DNA of 13,628 nucleotides, taken from positions 1 through 13,628 of the forward strand of contig CAZXRA010000194.1 of assembly GCA_964643485.1 (NCBI GenBank), in the 5' to 3' direction. Of the stretch, positions 1-7,589 are shown piece by piece. The notes beneath the pieces are model-generated. The model saw nothing but the letters and a program-made list of their open reading frames with translations, was not told the origin of the DNA and searched no databases. Position 1 is the first letter of the stretch. Each line of letters starts with the position of its first letter. Source of the stretch: Iamia sp964643485 (GTDB taxonomy: Bacteria > Actinomycetota > Acidimicrobiia > Acidimicrobiales > Iamiaceae). A program made the position numbers and the translations under genes.

Positions 1-84
1 GGCCCACGCGGGGGTCGCCCCCCGACGATGCCCACCGACCGCGCCGGACGCGGCGAGACGGTGGACCTGTCCGCACCGTTCTGA
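1..84 (+). CDS. C-terminal end of an unidentified upstream gene (partial)
   Basis: The first reading frame is open from the window edge to a TGA at 82-84 and encodes 27 residues ending in ETVDLSAPF. Its third codon positions are mostly G or C, as in the neighbouring genes. The stop lies three bases before the possible GTG start of the protease, the spacing expected of an operon partner. No family can be recognised from so short a piece, and it could be chance open sequence, so this is tentative. Confidence 0.35.
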   Translation, partial: GPRGGRPPTMPTDRAGRGETVDLSAPF

Positions 85-87
85 TCA

Positions 88-1158
88 GTGGTGTCCGGGG
101 GAAGCCAAACTGAGCTGGTGCGGAGGCTTCCCCGTCCCCTGCCGGCCGTGGCGACCGGGCTCTTCGTCGCCCTCGCCACCCTGGCCGTGAGCGGAGCCCT
201 GGGTGGCGACCACGACCGCCAGCGAGCGGCCGCCCGGTGGAACATGACCCTGGTCGATGCGGCGGCGGCCTGGGACGTCACCCGGGGGGCGGGAGCCACC
301 GTGGCCGTCATCGACACCGGGGTGGACACCCGCCACGCCGACCTGGCCGATCGGGTGGCCGCCACCATCGACTGCGTCGGGGCGGCCGGCGACCCCGACC
401 GGTGCCGACCCGGGGGTGACGCGGATCCCGACGGCCACGGCACCCACGTGGCCGGTCTGGTGGCGGCCTCACCAGGCGGTGATCACGGCGTGGTCGGGGT
501 GGCGCCCGACGCTCGGCTCCTCGCCGTCCGGGCTCTCCGCCCCGCCTCCTGCGACCAGCGCCCCTGCGGGGGCACGGGCCAGGGGGCCGACGTCGCCGCC
601 GGGCTGCGCTGGGCCGTGCGGGCCGGAGCCGACGTGGCCAACCTCTCACTGGGCCCCGGGGCCGGGGGCACCGGCGACGACCTGCTCGCCGCCATCAATG
701 AGGCGTGGGCCGCCGGGGTGGTCGTCGTGGTCGCCGGCCCCACCCACCGTGTGCTCACCGACCTGGCCGACGCCCCCGCCCTGGTGGTCACCGCCGTCAA
801 CGCCCAGGGTCAGCTCGCCCCCTACGACACCCCCGTGGACGAGGCTCGGTGGGCCCTCGCCGCTCCCGGCGGGACGGAGCGGGCCCCCACCGGAGACGGG
901 TGCCACGGCGACGACGCCGTCCTCTCTACCGTGGCCGTGCCCGCCGGGTCCCGGACGGCGTATGGGTGCCTGGCCGGCACGTCCATGGCCGCCCCGCACG
1001 TGGCCGGAGCGGCGGCCCTGCTGCGCGCCACCGGCCTGTCGGCCGCCGAGACCGTCGACCGCCTCCTGGCCACCGCCGACGATCGGGGCCGGCCCGGCCC
1101 CGACCCCGGCTACGGGGCGGGCTTGCTCGACGTGGGCGCCGCCCTGGCCCCCGAGTAG
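88..1158 (+). CDS. Secreted S8 (subtilisin-like) serine peptidase with altered oxyanion residue
   Basis: A 356-residue subtilase. A hydrophobic stretch at about residues 19-38 after two arginines looks like a signal peptide or membrane anchor, so the enzyme probably acts outside the membrane. All three S8 catalytic signatures are present: Asp76 in VAVIDTGVD, His117 in DGHGTHVAG and Ser299 in GTSMAAPHVAG; the NLSLG substrate-cleft segment is near residue 185. Six cysteines (96, 106, 155, 160, 272, 294) suggest disulfides. The catalytic domain begins near residue 51, leaving no room for an I9-type propeptide, and there is no C-terminal membrane helix of the mycosin kind. The asparagine that normally follows the AG of the VVVVAAGN motif is proline (Pro218). 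The start is uncertain: GTG at 88 is the first possible codon after an in-frame stop, but GTG at 118 follows a GGGGGAAG stretch and would give a neater signal peptide. Substrate unknown. Confidence 0.9.
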   Translation: MVSGGSQTELVRRLPRPLPAVATGLFVALATLAVSGALGGDHDRQRAAARWNMTLVDAAAAWDVTRGAGATVAVIDTGVDTRHADLADRVAATIDCVGAAGDPDRCRPGGDADPDGHGTHVAGLVAASPGGDHGVVGVAPDARLLAVRALRPASCDQRPCGGTGQGADVAAGLRWAVRAGADVANLSLGPGAGGTGDDLLAAINEAWAAGVVVVVAGPTHRVLTDLADAPALVVTAVNAQGQLAPYDTPVDEARWALAAPGGTERAPTGDGCHGDDAVLSTVAVPAGSRTAYGCLAGTSMAAPHVAGAAALLRATGLSAAETVDRLLATADDRGRPGPDPGYGAGLLDVGAALAPE

Positions 1159-1242
1159 GCGGCAAGCCGACCCGACGAGCACCAGGCGTCGTCACCAGGC
1201 AAGGCCTCACGACATCCTCGGTGGGAGCGGCACCGGCGGGCC

Positions 1243-1274
1243 GTCCGCGCCCGTCTTCGGGCGAGCCGGCGGAC
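1243..1274. terminator. Hairpin between convergent protease and dapE genes
   Basis: GTCCGC (1243-1248) pairs with GCGGAC (1269-1274), and inside it GCCCG (1249-1253) pairs with CGGGC (1258-1262) around a TCTT loop, with a six-base bulge on one side. It lies in the 142-base gap between two genes that converge, which suits a bidirectional terminator. There is no T run on either side, so termination is inferred. I see nothing else in 1159-1300. Confidence 0.5.
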
Positions 1275-1300
1275 AGGGCGCCCCCGGGAGAGCCGAGCCC

Positions 1301-2374
1301 CTATCGAGCGGGAGCCGTGCCGAGGAGATCGGCCAGGGCGGCGTGGACGGCCTCGATGGGCTGGCGCTCGACCCGCTCGTCGGCCGTGTGGGCCAGGGTG
1401 GGATCGCCGGGACCGAGGTTGGCGGCGGGCACACCGAGGGCGGCGAAGCGGGCCACGTCGGTCCACCCCAGCTTGGCCCGCACCTCCAACCCGTGACGGG
1501 CGATGACGTCGGCCAGCAAGGGGTGGTTCACCGCGGGGGCGGCGGCGGGGGCGGCATCGACGACCGTGAAGGCGTCGCCCTCCTCCAGGAACGGGTCGAC
1601 CACCGACCGGACGTGGGCCACGGCCTCCTCGACGGTGCGATCGGGAGCGAAGCGGTGGTTGAGGGTGACTGCGGCCCGGTCGGGCACCACGTTGCCGGCG
1701 ACCCCGCCGGAGACGGCCAACGCCTGGAGGGCCTCGCGGTACTCGCACCCGGCGATCACGGGGCGGCGCTCGGGCACCGCCTCCACCGCGGCCAGCACCC
1801 GCCCCAATCGGTGGATGGCGTTGCGGCCCATCCAGGGCCGGGCGGGGTGGGCCCGGGCCCCGGCCAGGATCACCTCGACCCGCAGCGTGCCCTGGCAGCC
1901 GGCCTCGATCGCCCCCCCCGTGGGCTCGCCCAGGACGGCCAGGTCGCCAGCCAGCAGGTCGGGCCGAGCCTCCACCAGCTCACCCAGGCCGCTCTCGGCC
2001 GCGGCGATCTCCTCCCGGGCGTAGAACACCCAGGTGACGTCGACGGCGGGGGCGGGCACGGTGCGGGCCAGGTCGAACATCACGGCCAGGCCGCTCTTCA
2101 TGTCGGAGGCCCCGACCCCCCACAGGACGTCGCCCTCCACCCGGGCCCCTCCGTTCTCGGCCGTGGCGGGAACGGTGTCGGTGTGGCCGGCGAGGACGAC
2201 CCGCTGGTCGCGGCCCAGGTGGGTGCGGGCCACCACGTTGTCGCCGTGGCGCACCACCTCCAGGCCCGGCACCGTCCGCAGCTCGGCCTCGATCCAGTCG
2301 GCCAAGGCCGCTTCGTGCCTGCTCTCCGAGGGCATGTCCACCAGGGAGGCGGTGAGGGCCAGCAGGTCGGTCAC
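1301..2374 (-). CDS. dapE: Succinyl-diaminopimelate desuccinylase (M20 family)
   Basis: A 357-residue M20 metallopeptidase-fold enzyme that hydrolyses N-succinyl-LL-2,6-diaminopimelate to LL-diaminopimelate and succinate in the cytoplasm. The di-metal ligands are readable: His64 and Asp66 in AGHTDTVP, Asp91 in GVGASDMKSG, the Glu121-Glu122 pair (general base and ligand), Glu150 in LGEPT and His329 in LAHTADE. The dimerisation insert lies at about residues 160-280. The assignment over other M20 members rests on the actinobacterial DapE-like motifs and on dapD lying divergently 101 bases away. The GTG start at 2374 has no Shine-Dalgarno sequence but follows a TATCGT hexamer by six bases, suggesting a leaderless message. 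The gene converges on the protease gene across a hairpin. Confidence 0.92.
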   Translation of the reverse strand: MTDLLALTASLVDMPSESRHEAALADWIEAELRTVPGLEVVRHGDNVVARTHLGRDQRVVLAGHTDTVPATAENGGARVEGDVLWGVGASDMKSGLAVMFDLARTVPAPAVDVTWVFYAREEIAAAESGLGELVEARPDLLAGDLAVLGEPTGGAIEAGCQGTLRVEVILAGARAHPARPWMGRNAIHRLGRVLAAVEAVPERRPVIAGCEYREALQALAVSGGVAGNVVPDRAAVTLNHRFAPDRTVEEAVAHVRSVVDPFLEEGDAFTVVDAAPAAAPAVNHPLLADVIARHGLEVRAKLGWTDVARFAALGVPAANLGPGDPTLAHTADERVERQPIEAVHAALADLLGTAPAR

Positions 2375-2380
2375 TCGGCC

Positions 2381-2386
2381 ACGATA
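2381..2386 (-). promoter_or_regulatory. Candidate -10 element for leaderless dapE mRNA
   Basis: Read on the minus strand the hexamer is TATCGT, fitting the actinobacterial TANNNT -10. Six bases separate it from the GTG start of dapE, so transcription would begin at or next to the start codon. No convincing -35 is visible. Short degenerate motifs occur by chance, so this is a suggestion. Confidence 0.35.
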
Positions 2387-2444
2387 CGGAGCGGGCCGGG
2401 CCGGGCCGCGGTCCCTTTCAGTGGGAGCCCGGGCCGCCCTCCCC

Positions 2445-2471
2445 TAGCCTCCCTCTCACCCGAGCAGGAGG
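2445..2471 (+). promoter_or_regulatory. Candidate dapD -10 and Shine-Dalgarno sequence
   Basis: TAGCCT at 2445-2450 fits TANNNT and would give a leader of about 19 bases. A perfect AGGAGG at 2466-2471 lies four bases before the GTG start at 2476 and fixes that start. No -35 resembling TTGACA is seen. The ribosome-binding site is firm; the promoter is weak. Confidence 0.5.
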
Positions 2472-2475
2472 ACCC

Positions 2476-3546
2476 GTGAACGCGACCCCATCGCCCGCCC
2501 CCCGCACCGCCCGAGGCGTCGGCCTGGCCACGCTGTCGACGAGCGGCGACGGCACCACGGTCCTGGACACCTGGTACCCGATCCTGGCCACGGACGACGA
2601 GGCCTCCCCGGCCGAGGCCGTGCTGGCCGCGGCGGGGGCCACGGGCGCCACCGGCACCACGGTGGTCGACGCCGAGGCCCTGCGGGCGGCGGCCGAGGCC
2701 GGGGGCGAGCACGCCGCCCTCCTCACCGATCTGGCCGCCAGCCTGGCCCACGCCGACGGCGGCACCGGGTTGCCCGTGCACCGGGTCGCCGTGGTGACGG
2801 TGCTCCCCGACCTGGCCGCCAGTCCCGTCGATGCCCACGACGCCTACCTCCGCCTCCACCTCCTGTCGTCCCGCCGGGCCGCTCCCCGGACCCTCAGCCT
2901 CGATGGCCTCTTCGGCGTGCTGGCCAACGTGGTGTGGACCGACCGGGGCCCGGCCGACCCCGACGGCTTCGAGGCGGCCCGCACTGCCCTGCGGGCCCGC
3001 GGCGAGCGCGTCGACGTGATCGGGGTGGACAAGTTCCCCCGGATGACCGACTACGTCGTCCCCGCCGGGGTGCGCATCGCCAACGCCGACCGGGTGCGAC
3101 TCGGCGCCCACCTGGCCGAGGGGACCACCGTCATGCACGAGGGGTTCGTCAACTTCAACGCCGGCACCCTGGGCGCCTGCATGGTCGAGGGCCGTATCAG
3201 CGCCGGGGTCATGGTGGGGGCGGGCTCCGACATCGGGGGCGGCGCCTCCATCATGGGCACCCTCTCGGGCGGGGGCACCGAGGTGGTCAGCATCGGTGAG
3301 CGGTCGCTGCTGGGGGCCAACGCCGGCATCGGCATCTCCCTGGGCGACGACTGCGTCGTGGAGGCCGGCCTCTACGTCACCGCCGGCACCCGGGTCACCC
3401 TGCCCACCGGCGAGGTGGTGAAGGCCCGCGAGCTATCGGGTCGTTCGGGCCTCATGTTCATCCGCAACTCCACCACCGGCGTGGTCGAGGCCCGGGCCCG
3501 GAAGGGCACCTGGGGCGAGCTCAACGCCGACCTCCACGCCAACTGA
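2476..3546 (+). CDS. dapD: Tetrahydrodipicolinate N-succinyltransferase, actinobacterial type
   Basis: A 356-residue left-handed beta-helix acyltransferase that transfers succinyl from succinyl-CoA to tetrahydrodipicolinate, opening the succinylase route to diaminopimelate. The C-terminal half (about residues 197-310) carries the hexapeptide-like repeats and the highly characteristic stretches NFNAGTLGACMVEGRIS and IMGTLSGGG, which match the mycobacterial form of DapD rather than the shorter proteobacterial one; Glu228 in MVEGRIS corresponds to the conserved glutamate thought to be catalytic. The protein is somewhat longer than the mycobacterial enzyme (about 317 residues), the excess being in an alanine-rich N-terminal domain. 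GTG start with AGGAGG four bases upstream. Divergent from dapE; its TGA directly abuts the TAG of the convergent membrane-protein gene with no base between them. Confidence 0.95.
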   Translation: MNATPSPAPRTARGVGLATLSTSGDGTTVLDTWYPILATDDEASPAEAVLAAAGATGATGTTVVDAEALRAAAEAGGEHAALLTDLAASLAHADGGTGLPVHRVAVVTVLPDLAASPVDAHDAYLRLHLLSSRRAAPRTLSLDGLFGVLANVVWTDRGPADPDGFEAARTALRARGERVDVIGVDKFPRMTDYVVPAGVRIANADRVRLGAHLAEGTTVMHEGFVNFNAGTLGACMVEGRISAGVMVGAGSDIGGGASIMGTLSGGGTEVVSIGERSLLGANAGIGISLGDDCVVEAGLYVTAGTRVTLPTGEVVKARELSGRSGLMFIRNSTTGVVEARARKGTWGELNADLHAN

Positions 3547-4224
3547 CTAGGGCGGGGGCCATCCCCCCACCGGCGTCCCCCAGGGGTGGCCTCCCGGAGG
3601 CACCGGGGGCAGGGCGGCCCGGAGGGCCCGACGGGATCGGCCCCGGGTGCGGGCCAGGATCACCGTCCCCAGCACGGCCAGGAAGACGGCCACCACCATC
3701 AAGGTGGCGGCGATGCGGAGGGCGTCGGCGATCTTGCGGTAGGGGCTCTGGGTGAGGACCAGGGCGGCGGATCGGGGATCGAGGGAGGCAGGGACATCGC
3801 TCTCCAGGACGTAGTCGCCCTCTTCCGGGAACCGGACGGTCAGCAAGGGCACGTACCAGGCCCCGTCCTCGGAGGGGGACATCTGCTGGAACTCCTCGTA
3901 CCGCTCCAGGGCCAGGGGCGCACCCCCGGCAAAGGGGCGGACCTCGACGACCAGCTCCTGGGCCAGGCGGTCGCGTTCCCCGTCGGAGAGAGGAGCGGCG
4001 CCGACGTAGCCGATGGTGTAGCCGCCCGGCTCCTCGATGGTGATGGCCTGCTCCTCGCCCAGGATGGCCAGGTTGGCATCGATGACGACGTCGCGGGCCG
4101 CCTCTCCCCCACCCCGCACCACCTGGATGCCGAAGATGCCGGCCACCAGCAGCCCCACCGCGGGGAGGGCGTACCACCACCCCGACGGCTGGACGCGGCC
4201 GGCGACGGGCGCGGCCACCGTCAA
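3547..4224 (-). CDS. Two-helix membrane protein of unknown function, distal paralog
   Basis: A 225-residue protein with no family I can name. Visible parts: a membrane helix at about residues 17-37, a region of about 130 residues probably outside the membrane, a second helix at about 170-192, then a basic patch (RGRSRRALRAA, 194-204) and a short Pro/Gly/Trp tail. This design and several short motifs match the neighbouring upstream gene, so the two look like tandem paralogs. The TTG start at 4222-4224 overlaps the neighbour's TGA as TTGA; GTG two codons later is an alternative. No Shine-Dalgarno sequence precedes either start, because the upstream bases are proline codons of the neighbour, so translation is probably coupled. 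Last gene of the run that begins with miaA/dapF. Probably a real gene: helices, codon use and coupling agree. Confidence 0.75.
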   Translation of the reverse strand: MTVAAPVAGRVQPSGWWYALPAVGLLVAGIFGIQVVRGGGEAARDVVIDANLAILGEEQAITIEEPGGYTIGYVGAAPLSDGERDRLAQELVVEVRPFAGGAPLALERYEEFQQMSPSEDGAWYVPLLTVRFPEEGDYVLESDVPASLDPRSAALVLTQSPYRKIADALRIAATLMVVAVFLAVLGTVILARTRGRSRRALRAALPPVPPGGHPWGTPVGGWPPP

Positions 4225-5003
4225 CCCGGCGGCGGAGGGGGCGGGGGCGGGCTCCCGAAGGGGCCCGGAGCCGATGGCGGAGAGGACGGGCCCGGGGCGG
4301 GAGGAGGTGTCCCGGGGGGCGGGTAGGCGCCGGGCGGCGGGTAGGCGGCCGATGCCCCGTAGCCCCCCGGCGGGTAGCCCCCCGCCGCGGTGTGACCGGG
4401 CTGGGGGTAGCCGAAGGCGGCGATGTTGGCCGCCCGGATCTGCTTCTTGGACCGGCCCCGCTTCACCAGCAGCACGACGAGCACGGCGAGGGCGATCAGG
4501 AACCCGACGATGCCGATGCCGAAGAAGAGGGCGAAGCCGACGCCCAGGGCACTGAGGGGGTTCTCGGTGCCGATGGCGATCGTCCCGCCCTGGAAGTCGG
4601 TGACGGTGGGAGTGATCGTGTAGTCGCCGTCGACGGGCGCGTCGAAGGTCAGGGCGGCGGCGCCGTCCCGGCCCCCCTGCGAGTAGGTGACGTCACCGGA
4701 GTAGAAGTCGGTCGGCACCGTGGACCCATCGGGAGCGACGATGTCGACGACGAGCTCGGACCCGTCGAGCACCTCGCTGTCGATCCCGGGCCGCTCCAGC
4801 CAGATGGTGTGGCCCCCGTCGTCGAGGGTGACCGTGCTCTCCGCCCCATCCGGGATCCGCTCGAAGTCGTCGATGATCGAGTCCTGGCGGCTGATGGCGT
4901 TGACGAGCAGCACGGACGCCACGACCGAGAAGACGACCCAGATGGCCACCGGGATGACGAAGGCCAGACCACCGGGCTTGGGCTTGGGGAGGACGGTGCT
5001 CAT
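4221..5003 (-). CDS. Two-helix membrane protein with proline/glycine/tyrosine-rich tail
   Basis: A 260-residue protein without a recognised function. Membrane helix at about residues 13-36, an extracytoplasmic region of about 110 residues with acidic beta-rich character (for example STVTLDDGGHTIWLERPG), a second helix at about 150-180, then KRGRSKKQIRAAN and a low-complexity tail (about 197-260) rich in GYPP and PPPG units that ends in eight prolines and one glycine. Similar tails occur in many actinobacterial membrane proteins. The ATG at 5003 lies seven bases after the dapC stop; GTG at 5018 is a possible earlier start that would overlap dapC. The end overlaps the next gene as TTGA. Membrane position, tandem similarity and operon membership with dapC/hflX are seen or inferred; a direct role in diaminopimelate synthesis is not indicated. 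Confidence 0.8.
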   Translation of the reverse strand: MSTVLPKPKPGGLAFVIPVAIWVVFSVVASVLLVNAISRQDSIIDDFERIPDGAESTVTLDDGGHTIWLERPGIDSEVLDGSELVVDIVAPDGSTVPTDFYSGDVTYSQGGRDGAAALTFDAPVDGDYTITPTVTDFQGGTIAIGTENPLSALGVGFALFFGIGIVGFLIALAVLVVLLVKRGRSKKQIRAANIAAFGYPQPGHTAAGGYPPGGYGASAAYPPPGAYPPPGTPPPAPGPSSPPSAPGPFGSPPPPPPPPG

Positions 5004-5010
5004 CGGCTCA

Positions 5011-6177
5011 TCATGCACGGAACGGCGCCGCCGCGTCGGGTGGCGGGCCGGGGGACCGGCCCCCCTTGGTGGCGACCAGGCGACGGGCCAGCTCGTCGAT
5101 GCGGGCGTCCTCGGCCACGAGGGCCAGGCGCACGTGGCCTTCCCCCGCCGGGCCGTAGGCCCCTCCCGGGGTGACCAGAGCACCGGCCGCGGTGGCGAAC
5201 CAGCCGGCCAGGCCCACACCGTCGCCGTCGGGTGCCGGGACCCACAGGTAGAAGGCCCCCCCGGGCTCCGGGACGGCGAGGCCGGCCGCGGCCAAGGCGG
5301 CCAGGACGACGTCGAGGCGGCGCCGGTAGCGGGCCCGCTGGGCCGCGGCGTGCTCGTCGTCGTCCAGCGCCGCCGCCGCCACCTCCTGCACCGGGCCCGG
5401 CACCATGAACCCGGCGTGCTTGCGGAGCTGGGACAGGTAGCCGACCAGCTCGGCGTCACCGGCGTAGAAGCCGGCCCGCATCCCGGCCAGGTTCGATCGC
5501 TTGGACAGGGAGTGGACGGCCAGGACACCCCCGGTGCCCTCGGCCAGGATCGTCCGGGGCGGGCCGGGCCAGGTGAGCTCGGCGTAGCACTCGTCGGAGA
5601 GGACGGGGACGTCGTGGTCGCGTCCCCAGGCGGCGACCGCGGCCAGGTCGTCGAGCGCTCCTGTCGGGTTGCCGGGGCTGTTCGACCAGAGGCAGAGGGC
5701 CCGGGACGCGTCCTCGGGAGAGATGGCGTCCAGGTCGAGGGCGCCGTCGGGCCGGGCGGGGACAGCCACGGCCCGGCACCCGGCCAGGCGGGCCCCCATG
5801 GCGTAGGTGGGGTAGGCCACGGCCGGGTGGAGGACGGTGTCGCGGTGGGGCCACCGCAGGCGCAGCCAGTGCGGGAGGCCGGCAACCACCTCCTTCGACC
5901 CGACCGACGCCGCCACCTGCTCGGGAGGGATCTCCACACCGAAGCGCCGGGCCATCCACCCGGCTGCCGCCTCCCGGAAGCGGGCCGTCCCGATCGACGG
6001 CGGGTAGCCCCGGGCCCCGTCGGCCCGGGCCAGGACCTCGGCCACGAACGGAGGAGGATCGTCGACCGGCGTCCCGATGGTGAGGTCGATGGCCCCGCCG
6101 GGGAAGGCCTCGGCCACGGCCCGGCGAGCCTCCCCGCCCTCCCACACGGTGGGGGGCGGCTCGAAGGCCTCGGTCAC
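5011..6177 (-). CDS. dapC: N-succinyldiaminopimelate aminotransferase (DapC-type, class I/II)
   Basis: A 388-residue fold-type I PLP aminotransferase. Seen: the YPP-IGT substrate-side segment near residues 58-64, Asn170 in SPGNPTG, Asp195 and Tyr198 in SDECYAE, the PLP lysine Lys226 in HSLSKRSN, and Arg234 in GMRAGF. The family includes several related enzymes; the DapC role (glutamate-dependent amination of N-succinyl-2-amino-6-ketopimelate) is chosen because dapD, dapE and dapF are all in the window and because the motif set resembles actinobacterial DapC. The GTG start overlaps the hflX stop as GTGA, so translation is likely coupled. The C-terminus has a short Pro/Ala-rich extension. Aminotransferase: very sure; exact substrate: fairly sure. 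Confidence 0.87.
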   Translation of the reverse strand: MTEAFEPPPTVWEGGEARRAVAEAFPGGAIDLTIGTPVDDPPPFVAEVLARADGARGYPPSIGTARFREAAAGWMARRFGVEIPPEQVAASVGSKEVVAGLPHWLRLRWPHRDTVLHPAVAYPTYAMGARLAGCRAVAVPARPDGALDLDAISPEDASRALCLWSNSPGNPTGALDDLAAVAAWGRDHDVPVLSDECYAELTWPGPPRTILAEGTGGVLAVHSLSKRSNLAGMRAGFYAGDAELVGYLSQLRKHAGFMVPGPVQEVAAAALDDDEHAAAQRARYRRRLDVVLAALAAAGLAVPEPGGAFYLWVPAPDGDGVGLAGWFATAAGALVTPGGAYGPAGEGHVRLALVAEDARIDELARRLVATKGGRSPGPPPDAAAPFRA

Positions 6178-7589
6178 GCGCCCGTCGCCGCCACGAGGAA
6201 GGGGGCCAGGCGGGCGGCGCTGGCGGCGTCGAGGCGGGCCCGCACCGCCATCCCCTCGGCCCCGGCCTCCTCGGCCAGCACCTCGCCCTCGCGGTGGATC
6301 TCAGCCAACACGTCGCCCCGGGAGAAGGGCACGAACAGCTCGTAGGTGGTGGTGAGGGCCCGCAGTCTGTCGGCCACGACGGCGAGCAGATCGTCCACGC
6401 CCTCGCCGGTGACCGCCGAGGTGGCCACCGACCCGGGATGGCGGTCGACGAGGCGCTTCCACTCCGGGGAGCGGTCGCGCTTGTTGAAGCAGAGCAGCTC
6501 GGGCACCTCCGCCGCCCCGATCTGGCCCAGGACGTCGCGCACGGCGGCCATCTGGGCCTCCGGATCGGGGGACGAGGCGTCGACCACGTGGATCAACAGG
6601 TCGGCGTCGGCGGCCACGTCGAGGGTGGAGCGGAAGGCCTGGACGAGCTGGTGGGGCAGCTTGCGGACGAAGCCGACGGTGTCGGTGGCCAACACCGTCT
6701 CCCCCCCAGGCAGGTCGAGGCGCCGGGTCGTGGGGTCGAGGGTGGCGAAGAGGCGGTCCTCGACGTGGACGTCGGCGTCGGCCAGCCGGTTGAGCAGGCT
6801 GGACTTGCCGGCGTTGGTGTAGCCCACCAGGGCCACGTGGGCCGACCGGCTGCGATGGCGGGCCTTGCGCTGGGTGTCGCGGTGGCGGGCGATCTCGCGG
6901 AGGTCGGCCTCCAGCTTGTGGACCCGGCGCAGCACCCGGCGCCGGTCGACCTCGAGCTGGGTCTCGCCGGGGCCGCGGCGGGCGCCCAGGCCCCCGCCGG
7001 CGCCGCCGGCCTGCTGCGACAGCGACCCGCCCTTCCCCCGCAGCCGGGGCAGGCGGTAGCGGTGCATGGCCAGCTCGACCTGGGCCTTGCCCTCCTGGCT
7101 GGAGGCGTTCTGGGCGAAGATGTCGAGGATGACGGCGGTGCGGTCGATGGCGGTGCGGCCGAGCTGCTTCTCCAGGTTGCTCTGCTGGGCCGGGCTCAGC
7201 TCGTCGTCGAAGACGACGGTGTCGCAGTCGACGGCCTCGGCCAGCTCCCGCAGCTCGGCCACCTTGCCCTTGCCGATGTAGGTGGCGGGCTCGGGACGGG
7301 CTCGGCGCTGGACCACCCGGCCCACCACGTCGGCGCCCGCCGTGTCGACCAGCAGCTCCAGCTCGTCCAGGCTGGCCTCGGTGTCGTCCTCCAGGGCCGG
7401 CGGCAGGGTGACCCCGACGAGGAGGATCTTCTCCCGGAAGGTCCGCTCGATGAAGGCCCCGGAGGTGCCACCGAACTCGCCGAAGGCACCGCGGTGGCTC
7501 TCCACCGGCAGCAGGGTGAGGGGCTCCTCGTCGCCGAGGTCGAGATGGATGCCGTCATCGCCCGGCGATGACGGGTCGTGCTCGGTCAT
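6174..7589 (-). CDS. hflX: GTPase HflX
   Basis: A 471-residue ribosome-associated GTPase of the OBG-HflX group, which in other bacteria binds the 50S subunit and splits stalled or dormant ribosomes. Domain order: an N-terminal HflX domain (about 50-200) with TYIGKGKV and FDDELSPAQQSNLE, a glycine-rich linker and coiled-coil region (about 190-250, with GPGETQLEVDRR), then the G domain with P-loop GYTNAGKSS (256-264), switch TLDPTTR, DTVGF (303-307), NKRD (369-372) and SAVTG (391-395). An acidic N-terminal extension of about 45 residues is present, common in actinobacterial versions. ATG overlaps the dapF stop as ATGA; its own TGA overlaps dapC as GTGA. Complete and apparently intact. Confidence 0.96.
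   Translation of the reverse strand: MTEHDPSSPGDDGIHLDLGDEEPLTLLPVESHRGAFGEFGGTSGAFIERTFREKILLVGVTLPPALEDDTEASLDELELLVDTAGADVVGRVVQRRARPEPATYIGKGKVAELRELAEAVDCDTVVFDDELSPAQQSNLEKQLGRTAIDRTAVILDIFAQNASSQEGKAQVELAMHRYRLPRLRGKGGSLSQQAGGAGGGLGARRGPGETQLEVDRRRVLRRVHKLEADLREIARHRDTQRKARHRSRSAHVALVGYTNAGKSSLLNRLADADVHVEDRLFATLDPTTRRLDLPGGETVLATDTVGFVRKLPHQLVQAFRSTLDVAADADLLIHVVDASSPDPEAQMAAVRDVLGQIGAAEVPELLCFNKRDRSPEWKRLVDRHPGSVATSAVTGEGVDDLLAVVADRLRALTTTYELFVPFSRGDVLAEIHREGEVLAEEAGAEGMAVRARLDAASAARLAPFLVAATGA

Noticed and set aside
257..2479. A very long open frame on the plus strand across the protease, dapE and the dapD leader.
   Set aside because: High GC makes stops rare; the translation is Pro/Arg/Gly-rich and has no motifs, while the overlapping frames hold clear enzymes.
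4225..4330. G/C-rich runs in the membrane-protein tail as phase-variable tracts.
   Set aside because: The runs are broken into short pieces by other bases and simply encode proline and glycine codons.
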